64,000 nt of DNA from Candidatus Pseudobacter hemicellulosilyticus (GTDB lineage Bacteria; Bacteroidota; Bacteroidia; Chitinophagales; Chitinophagaceae), in NCBI GenBank assembly GCA_029202545.1, contig CP119311.1, positions 5,828,001 through 5,892,000 on the forward strand. The letters run 5' to 3'. Shown piece by piece: positions 18,563 to 25,339 of this stretch. Position 1 is the stretch's first letter, and every line of letters begins with the position of its first letter. The position numbers and the translations under genes are program-made. The notes beneath the pieces were generated by a model that worked only from the letters and a program-made list of their open reading frames with translations, did not search any database and was not told where the DNA came from.

Positions 18563-18685
18563 ATGAAACAAGTATTACTCGTTCTGGCCATCGTCATTCT
18601 GGCTGGGGTTACCATCACTTCCTGTACTGCATCAAAGGGCGGATGCGCCAGCACCAGGGGATATGTAGGATACGGCAGTCGTTAA
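18563..18685 (+). CDS. Very small lipoprotein (40 residues)
   Basis: A short gene with a full lipoprotein signal: Met-Lys, a hydrophobic core (VLLVLAIVILAGVTI) and a lipobox TSC with Cys21. The mature part is only about 20 residues, TASKGGCASTRGYVGYGSR, with a second Cys and Gly/Tyr-rich end. It is followed directly by a strong terminator, which supports it as a real independent transcript. Tiny lipoproteins with a KGGC-type tail occur in this family, but I cannot name a function. Most likely anchored in the inner or outer membrane facing the periplasm. Confidence 0.7.
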   Translation: MKQVLLVLAIVILAGVTITSCTASKGGCASTRGYVGYGSR

Positions 18686-18711
18686 TTCAGCTTTACATAG
18701 ATCATGTTTTT

Positions 18712-18740
18712 AAGTCTCCGCGTCGGGGACTTTTTTTTTT
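18712..18740 (+). terminator. Terminator of the small lipoprotein gene
   Basis: Stem AAGTCTCC (18712-18719) with GGGGACTT (18725-18732), one T-G pair, loop GCGTC, then a run of T to 18740. It lies 26 bases after the stop codon. Its right arm can also pair with 18746-18751. Confidence 0.88.
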
Positions 18741-18751
18741 GGTTCGTCCCC
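18725..18751 (-). repeat. Dispersed GGGRC-GAACC hairpin, copy overlapping the terminator
   Basis: On the minus strand GGGGAC (18751-18746), then GAACC and ten A, then GTCCCC (18730-18725). The right arm is shared with the terminator stem, so the two hairpins exclude each other. Confidence 0.5.
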
Positions 18752-19148
18752 AAAAAAATATTCCTGAAAAACTGTAGCGTGTCAGCAATACAAAAACAGT
18801 GCGGGAAAAACACTAAAAGGCAACAGCTTTCCAACAGCAACCGGCCAGCCCTTGGTTCGTCCCAAAAACACCTGGCTTTTTACAACAAAAACTTCCCCAA
18901 GGAAATTGTTGACAATAACCTGACGTTCTTTTTGGCTTTCTACCCTTGGGGACTTTCACCCAAAACCTATGGCTCCTGAATTGCAGGGTATGTTTAAAAA
19001 ATAATCTTTTTGCCGGAAGAGCAGTAACAAGCTGGCTGTCGGGGATCGGGGATCCCCTTTGTCCGTCCCAAAAATAACTTCCCTGGCCAAAGCCCTTTGC
19101 AAGCCGAACCCAGGAGACAGCCGCAGCACGGCAATAAAATGCTGTTCG
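18752..19148. other. Gene-free interval with inverted repeats
   Basis: I see no credible gene. It contains another copy of the GGTTCGTCCCAAAAA motif at 18854-18868 and a related one at 19061-19074. It also has an inverted pair CCCCAAGG (18893-18900) / CCTTGGGG near 18944-18951 enclosing ATTGTTGACAAT. It ends at the promoter-like box of ytxJ. Confidence 0.4.
18854..18868 (-). repeat. Dispersed TTTTTGGGACGAACC motif
   Basis: Exact 15-base copy on the minus strand, without the closing arm seen in the copies at 18725 and 19884. Confidence 0.5.
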
Positions 19149-19156
19149 TATTTTTG
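19149..19156 (+). promoter_or_regulatory. Candidate -7 box of ytxJ
   Basis: TATTTTTG, a TAnnTTTG match, only 4 bases before the ATG at 19161. If used, the mRNA would be almost leaderless. No clear TTG upstream. Confidence 0.4.
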
Positions 19157-19160
19157 CGTT

Positions 19161-19490
19161 ATGATAAACTGGATCAACTTAGAACAAGCCGCACAGCTGG
19201 ACAGTATCCGCGAGCAATCTTTTTCGCGGCCGCAGCTGATCTACAAACACAGCATCCGCTGTGGCATCAGCTCCATGGTCAAAGGAAGGCTGGAGCGCCA
19301 GGAAGCGCCGGCAGGCATTGACTTCCACTACCTGAACCTGATCGGGTTCCGGGCCATTTCCAATAAAATAGCAGAAGATTTCCGCGTACAGCACGAGTCG
19401 CCGCAGGTATTACTGATCAAAGAGGGAAGATGTGTGTATTCCGCCAGTCACGGCGATATTGATATGGCGGCCATTGCTGAGCAGGCATAA
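19161..19490 (+). CDS. ytxJ: YtxJ-type monothiol bacilliredoxin
   Basis: A 109-residue thioredoxin-fold protein of the bacillithiol-system YtxJ/BrxC family. The single active Cys is C34 in IYKHSIRCGISSM, in the position of the family's TxCPIS-like motif. Later parts include FHYLNLIGFRAISNKIAEDF and the cis-Pro region ESPQVLLIKEGRCVYSASHG. It should remove bacillithiol from oxidised proteins or act as a general thiol reductant in the cytoplasm. The frame extends upstream but the fold begins at ATG 19161 (MINWINLEQ). Bacillithiol synthesis genes are not in the window. Confidence 0.88.
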   Translation: MINWINLEQAAQLDSIREQSFSRPQLIYKHSIRCGISSMVKGRLERQEAPAGIDFHYLNLIGFRAISNKIAEDFRVQHESPQVLLIKEGRCVYSASHGDIDMAAIAEQA

Positions 19491-19883
19491 ACACGGCGGG
19501 AAGCGTCCGCCACTGGTTTTGCCAACGAGGCGGGATTTTAGAAACCAGCGGGACAATGGTACAGCAGGTCCGGCTGGAACAATCTTACAACTCCGATGGT
19601 AAGATCAATGGAAGGGATGTAGCAGCCTGCCTGAATAATAGTGGGCACGCCAATCTTACAGCCTGCGAAATTGATACGCTGAATACGGGAGTGGATTATT
19701 GCCGTTTTTATGCAGGAGGACCGGGCAGCGTAAATAGATCAGTGCTGCAGCACAGCAATTGTCAGCAGGCGACACAAAGAATAGCGAACCACGCAAGTTA
19801 GCTACAGCAACTCTTTTACCATAAAACGCAATTGAACAAACTGGGAGGCGGCAGGGATGGGGAAGGCTGTCAGGAGAAAGACA
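19491..19883. other. Gene-free interval after ytxJ
   Basis: A frame at 19556-19801 exists but has no recognisable features, so I do not call a gene. There is an imperfect inverted pair CCACTGGTTTT / AAACCAGCGGG near 19511-19552 that could act as the ytxJ terminator, though without a T-run. Confidence 0.35.
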
Positions 19884-19912
19884 TTTTGGGACGAACCAAT
19901 TAAGTCCCGAAA
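19884..19912 (-). repeat. Dispersed GGGRC-GAACC hairpin, copy 3
   Basis: On the plus strand TTTTGGGAC (19884-19892) pairs with GTCCCGAAA (19904-19912), 9 pairs with one T-G, around loop GAACCAATTAA. It stands 6 bases before the larger multi-arm inverted repeat. Confidence 0.55.
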
Positions 19913-19918
19913 AAACGA

Positions 19919-20004
19919 ATGGCAAGCAACCGTATCGAAAAATGAACTTCGATAAAAAGAAAGCCCTCCTGGGATCAGGACGGCCTCTAACGATTGCTTG
20001 CCAT
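19919..20004. other. Multi-arm inverted repeat (possible structured RNA or small mobile element)
   Basis: Outer arms 19919-19933 and 19990-20004 are complementary at 14 of 15 positions (ATGGCAAGCAACCGT against ACGATTGCTTGCCAT). Inside are two further hairpins: 19933-19939 with 19948-19954 (TATCGAA/TTCGATA) and 19963-19970 with 19977-19984 (GCC.TCCT/AGGA.GGC). The fold is a closed three-way junction. It lies 13 bases beyond the stop of the minus-strand small lipoprotein gene, so it could be its 3' structure. Confidence 0.5.
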
Positions 20005-20016
20005 ATGAAAAAAAAC

Positions 20017-20211
20017 TTATTTTTTCGTAGTGTCAACAGGCGCTACAGTGGTAGAGTCGGACAGTTTGGTAGTATCCGGAGCCAGAGTAGTGCTGTCAGG
20101 AGTAGCGGGAGCAGCAGGAGAAACAGTGTCTTTAGTTTCTGCTTCACCAGTGCCAGCGTCATTACATGCAGCGAATGCGCCAATTGCTAAAACTAACAGG
20201 AGCTTTTTCAT
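20017..20211 (-). CDS. Small Thr/Asp/Pro-rich lipoprotein
   Basis: A 64-residue protein with a lipoprotein signal (MKKLLLVLAIGAFAAC, Cys16). The mature part is low complexity, Thr/Ser/Asp/Pro/Ala rich with repeated TPDSTT and DTTKL-type units and a KK end. It has no fold to recognise; it probably forms a flexible periplasmic or surface tail. Small lipoproteins of this composition are common in Chitinophagaceae. It diverges from the sigma factor gene. The multi-arm inverted repeat lies just past its stop. Confidence 0.75.
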   Translation of the reverse strand: MKKLLLVLAIGAFAACNDAGTGEAETKDTVSPAAPATPDSTTLAPDTTKLSDSTTVAPVDTTKK

Positions 20212-20414
20212 TGTACCGTTTTTGTTTGTTTAACGAATGATTTAAGGTTAATACCGCTATGTGCGGATAGGTAACCCGGGTTTTTAAAAAAATCCGGGAT
20301 ATTTTTTTTGACCCTGATTATCATAGACATTTGCATGTCCGGACATTTTGCCGGTACTTTAACGGGCGGTTTGGGTTACTTCTCATTAAATTGGGTATTA
20401 ATAAAAGGTTACGC

Positions 20415-20990
20415 GTGAAAACAGATCCAAGGGAATCAGCACTATTAGAAGGACTGGCGAGAAACGACAGACAGGCCATAGAAACCATCTATAAACAGCA
20501 TTATACGATGGTTCAATCGTTGATCCTCAACAATAACGGCTCTGTAGATGATGCGCGGGACATTTTCCAGGAAGCTATGATCGTGCTGTATGAAAAGGCC
20601 CGGTCCGGTACTTTTGAGCTTAACTGCCTGCTAAAGACCTTTATTTACTCCGTTTGCCGCAGGTTATGGCTCAAGAAACTACAGCAACAGCAGAAAATGG
20701 CCCCCGTTCCCGATGAAAACGGAATGGACCAACTGGTATCAGTAGAAGAAGAAGTGGATAGCTACGGCCAGCGGAACATGGATTTCCAGCATATGGAAAA
20801 AGCCATGCAACAGCTGGGAGAGCCCTGCCGGAGCCTGCTGGACGCCTTCTACCTCCAGAAAAGGAACATGATAGATATTGCTTCGCATTTTGGGTATACC
20901 AATGCGGACAATGCCAAGAACCAGAAGTATAAATGCCTCATGCGGCTTCGGAAACTGTTCTTTGCCGCCCATAAAAACAATGCTTTGTAA
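20415..20990 (+). CDS. ECF-type RNA polymerase sigma factor
   Basis: A 191-residue sigma-70 family protein of ECF size. Region 2 spans ALLEGLARNDRQAIETIYKQ to DARDIFQEAMIVLYEKA, the latter being the core-binding/-10 reading helix. Region 4 is seen near the end in RNMIDIASHFGYTNADNAKNQKYKC, a helix-turn-helix. I start at GTG 20415 (KTDPRESALL), as the upstream extension to 20331 uses TTG and adds unrelated residues. The stop codon directly abuts the ATG of the membrane protease, so the two are translated together. It probably directs an envelope or stress regulon. Confidence 0.85.
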   Translation: MKTDPRESALLEGLARNDRQAIETIYKQHYTMVQSLILNNNGSVDDARDIFQEAMIVLYEKARSGTFELNCLLKTFIYSVCRRLWLKKLQQQQKMAPVPDENGMDQLVSVEEEVDSYGQRNMDFQHMEKAMQQLGEPCRSLLDAFYLQKRNMIDIASHFGYTNADNAKNQKYKCLMRLRKLFFAAHKNNAL

Positions 20991-22088
20991 ATGGAAGACC
21001 TGCAATTATTAGACGCCATTGAACGCTATCTCCGGAATGAAATGAACCCGGAGGAAAAGCAGTTCTTTGAGCAATTGCGCTCCGACAAACCTGAAGTGGA
21101 CCAGCTGGTGGTTGAACATACCCTTTTCCTCCAGCAGATGGATCGCTTCAGTGAGTGGAAGCAGGTGAAAGCCTCCCTCCAGGATGTTCACGAACAATTG
21201 CTCCAGGACGGGGTTATCAAAGAAGAAGCCCCCCGCCCCACCGTTGTCCATATTTTCCGGAAATACAAGAAAGTAATGGCCCTGGCAGCCTGCATTGCAG
21301 GCCTGACCACCCTGGCCATTGGTGGCATTGCCACTTACTTCAACCGCAAGGCCAGCAGCGCCGAGCTGCAGCAGCTGCGCCGGGAATTTAAAATGGAAGT
21401 AGCCAATAAAAAGAATGAAGTACTGAACGAGGTGAATGCCAAGATCAGTAAAGTGCCGCAGGATGCAGAACTGATCTCCGGCGGTACCGGCTTCCTGATA
21501 GACGGCCGCGGTTACCTGGTCACCAATGCACACGTGATCAAGGGCGGATCCACCTTTGTAGTGCAGAACAACAAAGGACAGGAATACCGCGCCAAACCTG
21601 TATATGTCAATGAGGGCAACGATATCGCCATCCTGAAGGTCAGCGATGATGATTTCAAACCCCATTCCATTCTCCCCTACTCTTTCCGCAAAGCCGCTGT
21701 GGAACTGGGCGAACCGCTGTTCACCCTCGGTTATCCGCGGGATGAGATCGTTTACAATGAAGGGTATATGAGCGCCAAGACCGGTTTCAACGGTGATACC
21801 ATGACCTGCCAGATCGGTGTATCCGCCAACCCCGGTAACTCCGGCGGCCCCGTGTTCAACAGGAACGGAGAAGTCATCGGCATCATCAATACCCGCCAGA
21901 AACAGGCTGAAGGCGTTGTATTTGCCATTACAGCCAAGAATATTGTCCGCGCTATAGAGACTATCAAAAAGGACGACAGCACCCTGCGCAGCCTGAAACT
22001 GCCAGCCAACACACAGATCAAAGGCATGGAGCGCGTACAGCAGATCAAGAAAATAGAAGACTGCATCTTCATGGTGAAGAGCTACTAA
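20991..22088 (+). CDS. Membrane-anchored trypsin-like (HtrA-type) protease with anti-sigma-like N-terminus
   Basis: A 365-residue protein. Residues 1-92 are cytoplasmic, helical and charged (LDAIERYLRNEMNPEEKQFFEQL), like the N-terminal part of Bacteroidota anti-sigma proteins. One membrane helix follows at about 95-117, then a short coiled segment (about 120-155). Residues 160-340 form an S1C trypsin-like domain with His181 in NAHVIKGG, Asp211 in GNDIAIL and Ser284 in GNSGGP, a complete triad. No PDZ domain is present, unlike DegP. It starts at the base after the sigma stop. I infer that it controls or responds to that sigma factor and cleaves misfolded or signalling proteins in the periplasm. 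Confidence 0.87.
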   Translation: MEDLQLLDAIERYLRNEMNPEEKQFFEQLRSDKPEVDQLVVEHTLFLQQMDRFSEWKQVKASLQDVHEQLLQDGVIKEEAPRPTVVHIFRKYKKVMALAACIAGLTTLAIGGIATYFNRKASSAELQQLRREFKMEVANKKNEVLNEVNAKISKVPQDAELISGGTGFLIDGRGYLVTNAHVIKGGSTFVVQNNKGQEYRAKPVYVNEGNDIAILKVSDDDFKPHSILPYSFRKAAVELGEPLFTLGYPRDEIVYNEGYMSAKTGFNGDTMTCQIGVSANPGNSGGPVFNRNGEVIGIINTRQKQAEGVVFAITAKNIVRAIETIKKDDSTLRSLKLPANTQIKGMERVQQIKKIEDCIFMVKSY

Positions 22089-22132
22089 TACTGATTGTCG
22101 GTTTGGCCCGGCCGCCTTCCGAAACAATACAG

Positions 22133-22164
22133 ATCCCCGATGCGCAGGCGCCGGGGATTTTTTT
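22133..22164 (+). terminator. Terminator of the sigma/protease operon
   Basis: ATCCCCG (22133-22139) pairs with CGGGGAT (22152-22158) and is followed by a T-run. The loop has further self-complementary GCGC pairs. It lies 44 bases after the protease stop codon. Confidence 0.85.
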
Positions 22165-22370
22165 ATGGCCCTGCTGTCACAAAACCCGCCTTGTCCACGC
22201 GCCTGCGTCCGGCGCAAAGGTCCTATACCACTGCCTGTGCTGGCGCGCGGCGGCATCCACCAGCAGGAGATGGCAGTTCCATTGCAGAACAACAAAGCCG
22301 CTCCCGTTTTGCCCGGCAACAACAGGCATTCCTGGTTGTTCAGCAGTTTATTTCTCTTCTCCCCCCAATA

Positions 22371-22402
22371 AAAATCCCCTGCCTTCTCTGAAAGCAGGGG
22401 AC
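22371..22402 (-). terminator. Terminator of the nucleotidyltransferase gene
   Basis: Read on the minus strand, CCCCTGC (22400-22394) pairs with GCAGGGG (22382-22376), followed by ATTTTTA. The gap 22165-22370 holds nothing I can call. Confidence 0.75.
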
Positions 22403-22431
22403 AAACTATATACTGTTTACTTTACTTCAGC

Positions 22432-23304
22432 TTATTTCCACAGGGAAGTGGGATATTCACCGGCATTGACCAGTGCATCCAGCGCAGCTTTTACTTCAGG
22501 CGCATCTTCCTTGTAGGTAACTCCGAACCATTTGGCAGAAGTGGGGATCAGTTTGATCTCACCGGCTTTCTCCTTGATGAACTGATCACCTACCAGCGGA
22601 ATGAAGAATTCTGCTTTGGGATTGTCAGCGTTTGCAGCGGAAAATTCCTCGAACATTTTACCGGAATACTCGAACACATAAGGATCAAAGCACCAGAAGT
22701 TCATGGACACCTGGGAATCAACCGGCAACTCTTTGGGCTCCTGGTTGTCGTCACAGAGGATCTTGCCGTCCTGCAGGCTGATGTTCAGGCGCTCTGCAAT
22801 ACCGGTCAGGTTGCCGCTGGCATCAGACTGGCAAACACCCCTGTTTACAGTGCCGTTGTCAGACAAAGTCTTCAGCAGCTCATAACCAACGATGGACCAT
22901 GTTTTGGGAGCCACATCGGTGGTCAGGAATTTATAGGATTTTTCAAAAGCATCCCTGCCGTAGAAATCATCTGCATTGATCACAGCAAAAGGCTCTTTAA
23001 TGGCGTCTTTGGCGCAGAGTACAGCCTGTGCAGTACCCCAGGGCTTGGTGCGGTTGGAAGCTACTTCCTGGAACACATAACCTACTTCGATCTTACCTTT
23101 CAGTTTTTCTTCGAAGATCTCTTTAAAACCATCCAGAAATTCTTTCCGGATAATAAACACTACCTTTTTGTATCCAGCGCGAATCGCATCATAGATAGAG
23201 TAGTCAACAATCGTTTCTCCGCTGGGGCCAAAAGACTGGGTCTGTTTCATACTTCCATAGCGGGACGCCATACCGGCTGCTAAGATCAAAAGAGTTGGTT
23301 GCAT
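22432..23304 (-). CDS. Sugar-nucleotide nucleotidyltransferase
   Basis: A 290-residue nucleotidyltransferase (NTP_transferase type). The start motif LLILAAGMASRYGSMKQTQ is the nucleotide-binding loop, and VINADDFYGRDAF carries the metal-binding Asp. The middle (WSIVGYELLKTLSDNGTVNRG) matches sugar-1-phosphate nucleotidyltransferases. It should activate a hexose-1-phosphate with NTP for glycan synthesis; which sugar is not clear and no pathway partners are adjacent. The length is usual. It ends with VNAGEYPTSLWK and has its own terminator. Confidence 0.88.
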   Translation of the reverse strand: MQPTLLILAAGMASRYGSMKQTQSFGPSGETIVDYSIYDAIRAGYKKVVFIIRKEFLDGFKEIFEEKLKGKIEVGYVFQEVASNRTKPWGTAQAVLCAKDAIKEPFAVINADDFYGRDAFEKSYKFLTTDVAPKTWSIVGYELLKTLSDNGTVNRGVCQSDASGNLTGIAERLNISLQDGKILCDDNQEPKELPVDSQVSMNFWCFDPYVFEYSGKMFEEFSAANADNPKAEFFIPLVGDQFIKEKAGEIKLIPTSAKWFGVTYKEDAPEVKAALDALVNAGEYPTSLWK

Positions 23305-23363
23305 TATCGTAATTTTAAAATTTCAGGCACGAAAATATAAAAATAAGCGATAAAAGAAATTGA

Positions 23364-24284
23364 TTGTACTCATACAGTTATCAACCTATCGACATTAATA
23401 AGGCATTTATTCAGCCGCTACAGCACAGGGCCCTGGAGGATACCCGTGTCAGGATGGATATCCTGCGCATAGACGCTATCCATCCTGTTATTTCCGGGAA
23501 TAAATGGTTCAAGCTGAAATATCACCTGGAAGCCGCAAGGGCTGCCGGCCTTCAGGGCGTCCTGACCTTTGGCGGCGCCTGGTCCAACCACCTGGTGGCC
23601 ACTGCCGCCGCCGCCCGTGAAGCGGGTTTCAGCGCTACAGGCATTGTACGCGGCGAACCCGCAGGCCCGCTGACCACTACCCTTCTGCAGGCGCAGGAAC
23701 TGGGTATGCAGCTGGAATTTGTTTCCCGCAGCCAGTTTGCCGACGAAACGCAGCTTTACCGGCAATACCAGGAACGCTACCCGCAGCTGGCGCTGGTGCC
23801 CATGGGCGGACAGAGTCCCCTGGGCGTACAGGGGGCCAGCGAGATCCTGCAACTGGCGCCGCTGGAAAAATATACCCATATTGCCTGTGCCGCAGGAACC
23901 GGCACCATGATGGCCGGACTGGTCAGCGCCAGCCTGCCCCAGCAGCAGGTGCTGGGCGTCAGCAGCCTTAAGCTGCCGGACCCTGAACAGAACAGTATTA
24001 CCCGTTTTGTGTACGACAGTACCCAAAGAAATAATTTCACCCTTTTTACACAATATCATTTTGGCGGCTTCGGGAAAAAAACTGGCCCGCTTTTGGATTT
24101 TATGAACGCGCTGTTTCAGCAGAGCCAGCTGCCTACCGACCTGGTATACACTGCCAAACTACTGTACGGGCTGATGGATTTGTTAAATAAAAACTATTTT
24201 TCAGCTAACAGTCGTTTATTAGTGATCCATAGTGGCGGGTTACAGGGTAACCGATCCCTGCCCGCCGGCACGCTCTGCTTTTAA
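23364..24284 (+). CDS. ACC deaminase / D-cysteine desulfhydrase family PLP enzyme
   Basis: A 306-residue fold-type II PLP enzyme. The PLP lysine lies in HPVISGNKWFKLKYHL, and FGGAWSNHLVATAAAA is the family's substrate/anion loop; a third motif, CAAGTGTMMAGLV, binds the cofactor phosphate. It is close to 1-aminocyclopropane-1-carboxylate deaminase and D-cysteine desulfhydrase; activity is not decided by sequence. The start is uncertain: no ATG precedes the conserved N-terminus, so TTG 23364 is used, after which the frame is closed upstream. It diverges from the nucleotidyltransferase. Confidence 0.85.
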   Translation: MYSYSYQPIDINKAFIQPLQHRALEDTRVRMDILRIDAIHPVISGNKWFKLKYHLEAARAAGLQGVLTFGGAWSNHLVATAAAAREAGFSATGIVRGEPAGPLTTTLLQAQELGMQLEFVSRSQFADETQLYRQYQERYPQLALVPMGGQSPLGVQGASEILQLAPLEKYTHIACAAGTGTMMAGLVSASLPQQQVLGVSSLKLPDPEQNSITRFVYDSTQRNNFTLFTQYHFGGFGKKTGPLLDFMNALFQQSQLPTDLVYTAKLLYGLMDLLNKNYFSANSRLLVIHSGGLQGNRSLPAGTLCF

Positions 24285-24330
24285 CGGCCAATGCGGCTTC
24301 CGGCCCGGCCGCCAAACGGCACCGATCCGT

Positions 24331-24338
24331 TATATTTG
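24331..24338 (+). promoter_or_regulatory. Candidate -7 box for the gene at 24384
   Basis: TATATTTG, a perfect TAnnTTTG, 45 bases before the start codon. No clear TTG at the proper distance upstream. Confidence 0.45.
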
Positions 24339-24383
24339 CATCCGGTAAAAAATACAGGACATAATAATTCGTTATAGGAAGAT

Positions 24384-25337
24384 ATGAGCAGAACGATGGC
24401 AGCCTTTCTATTGCTACTCACCCTCCAGGTGAGCGCACAGGATACCCTTCCGCGGTTCAGCGTAACCACGAGAGGCAATAACAAGGTCATTGTGAGCTGG
24501 ACCAACAATTATCCCGTCATCACCCAGCTCAGCATCCAACGCTCTACAGACAGCACCCGGAATTTCCGCACCATCCTCACCCTTCCTGATCCTACCGTTA
24601 AACAGAACGGTTATGTAGACACGAAATCGCCTACTCCCTTCAGCTTTTACCGGCTCTTCATTGTGCTGGAGAACGGCAATTATGTTTTCAGTGAATCCCG
24701 CCGCCCTTTCTGGGATACGGCCGGAGCCTCGCCGGGTAATGCCACGGCCGAATCCGCTGAGATCAATGGCCGGCGGGTAGTGATTGCCGATAATATGCCC
24801 TATAAAGAGGCCGAACAGCTCAAAGAGAAATTAACGGAAGTAGTGCAGAAAGAAGTCGTGAAAGAACCGGCCAAACCCGAAGCGCCACGGGCTGTTCCCG
24901 GTAAGAAGCCGGAACCGGAAAAACTGTTCACCGTAAAAAGAAGGGATAGCATACTGGTACAGCTGACAGAAAAGAATTTTAAACGCTTCCGCGACTCTGT
25001 AGTGTCCCGGACAAAAGATACCATTGCCTTCAAGAACCTGGACACCATTGTTATCAGGCCCTTTGTGCCCAAAGAGATCTACCGGCCCTCCCGCTTTGTT
25101 TATACCGATAAGGACGGTAATGTAGTGATAGCCCTGCCGGAAGCGCCAGGCAAGGATTACCAGGTAAAATTCTTTGAGGATGATCGCTTACCCTTGTTCA
25201 GTATCAAAAAGGTGAAAGAGCCCCTCCTGGTCATGGATAAATCCAATTTCCTGCATGCAGGCTGGTTCCAGTTTGAACTGTATGAGGAAGGAAAATTAAA
25301 AGAGACCCACAAATTCCTGATCCCGAAAGATTTTTAG
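24384..25337 (+). CDS. Secreted hypothetical protein with fibronectin-like N-terminus
   Basis: A 317-residue exported protein. A signal peptide (MSRTMAAFLLLLTLQVSAQ) precedes a beta-sandwich-like segment (about 25-105; VIVSWTNNYPVITQLSIQRS, FYRLFIVLENG) that resembles a fibronectin III-like or T9SS-associated repeat. A Lys/Pro/Glu-rich linker (about 150-185) leads to a second region with VKRRDSILVQLTEKNFKRF and a C-terminal beta-rich part. I do not recognise a named family. It is convergent with lipB with 2 bases between the stop codons. Confidence 0.75.
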   Translation: MSRTMAAFLLLLTLQVSAQDTLPRFSVTTRGNNKVIVSWTNNYPVITQLSIQRSTDSTRNFRTILTLPDPTVKQNGYVDTKSPTPFSFYRLFIVLENGNYVFSESRRPFWDTAGASPGNATAESAEINGRRVVIADNMPYKEAEQLKEKLTEVVQKEVVKEPAKPEAPRAVPGKKPEPEKLFTVKRRDSILVQLTEKNFKRFRDSVVSRTKDTIAFKNLDTIVIRPFVPKEIYRPSRFVYTDKDGNVVIALPEAPGKDYQVKFFEDDRLPLFSIKKVKEPLLVMDKSNFLHAGWFQFELYEEGKLKETHKFLIPKDF

Positions 25338-25339
25338 GG

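Noticed and set aside
19556..19801. An 81-codon frame in the interval after ytxJ
   Set aside because: No recognisable motif, signal or promoter, and composition not distinct from non-coding flanks.
20331..20414. TTG start for the sigma factor
   Set aside because: The added 28 residues do not resemble sigma region 1 or 2; GTG at 20415 gives a normal ECF start.
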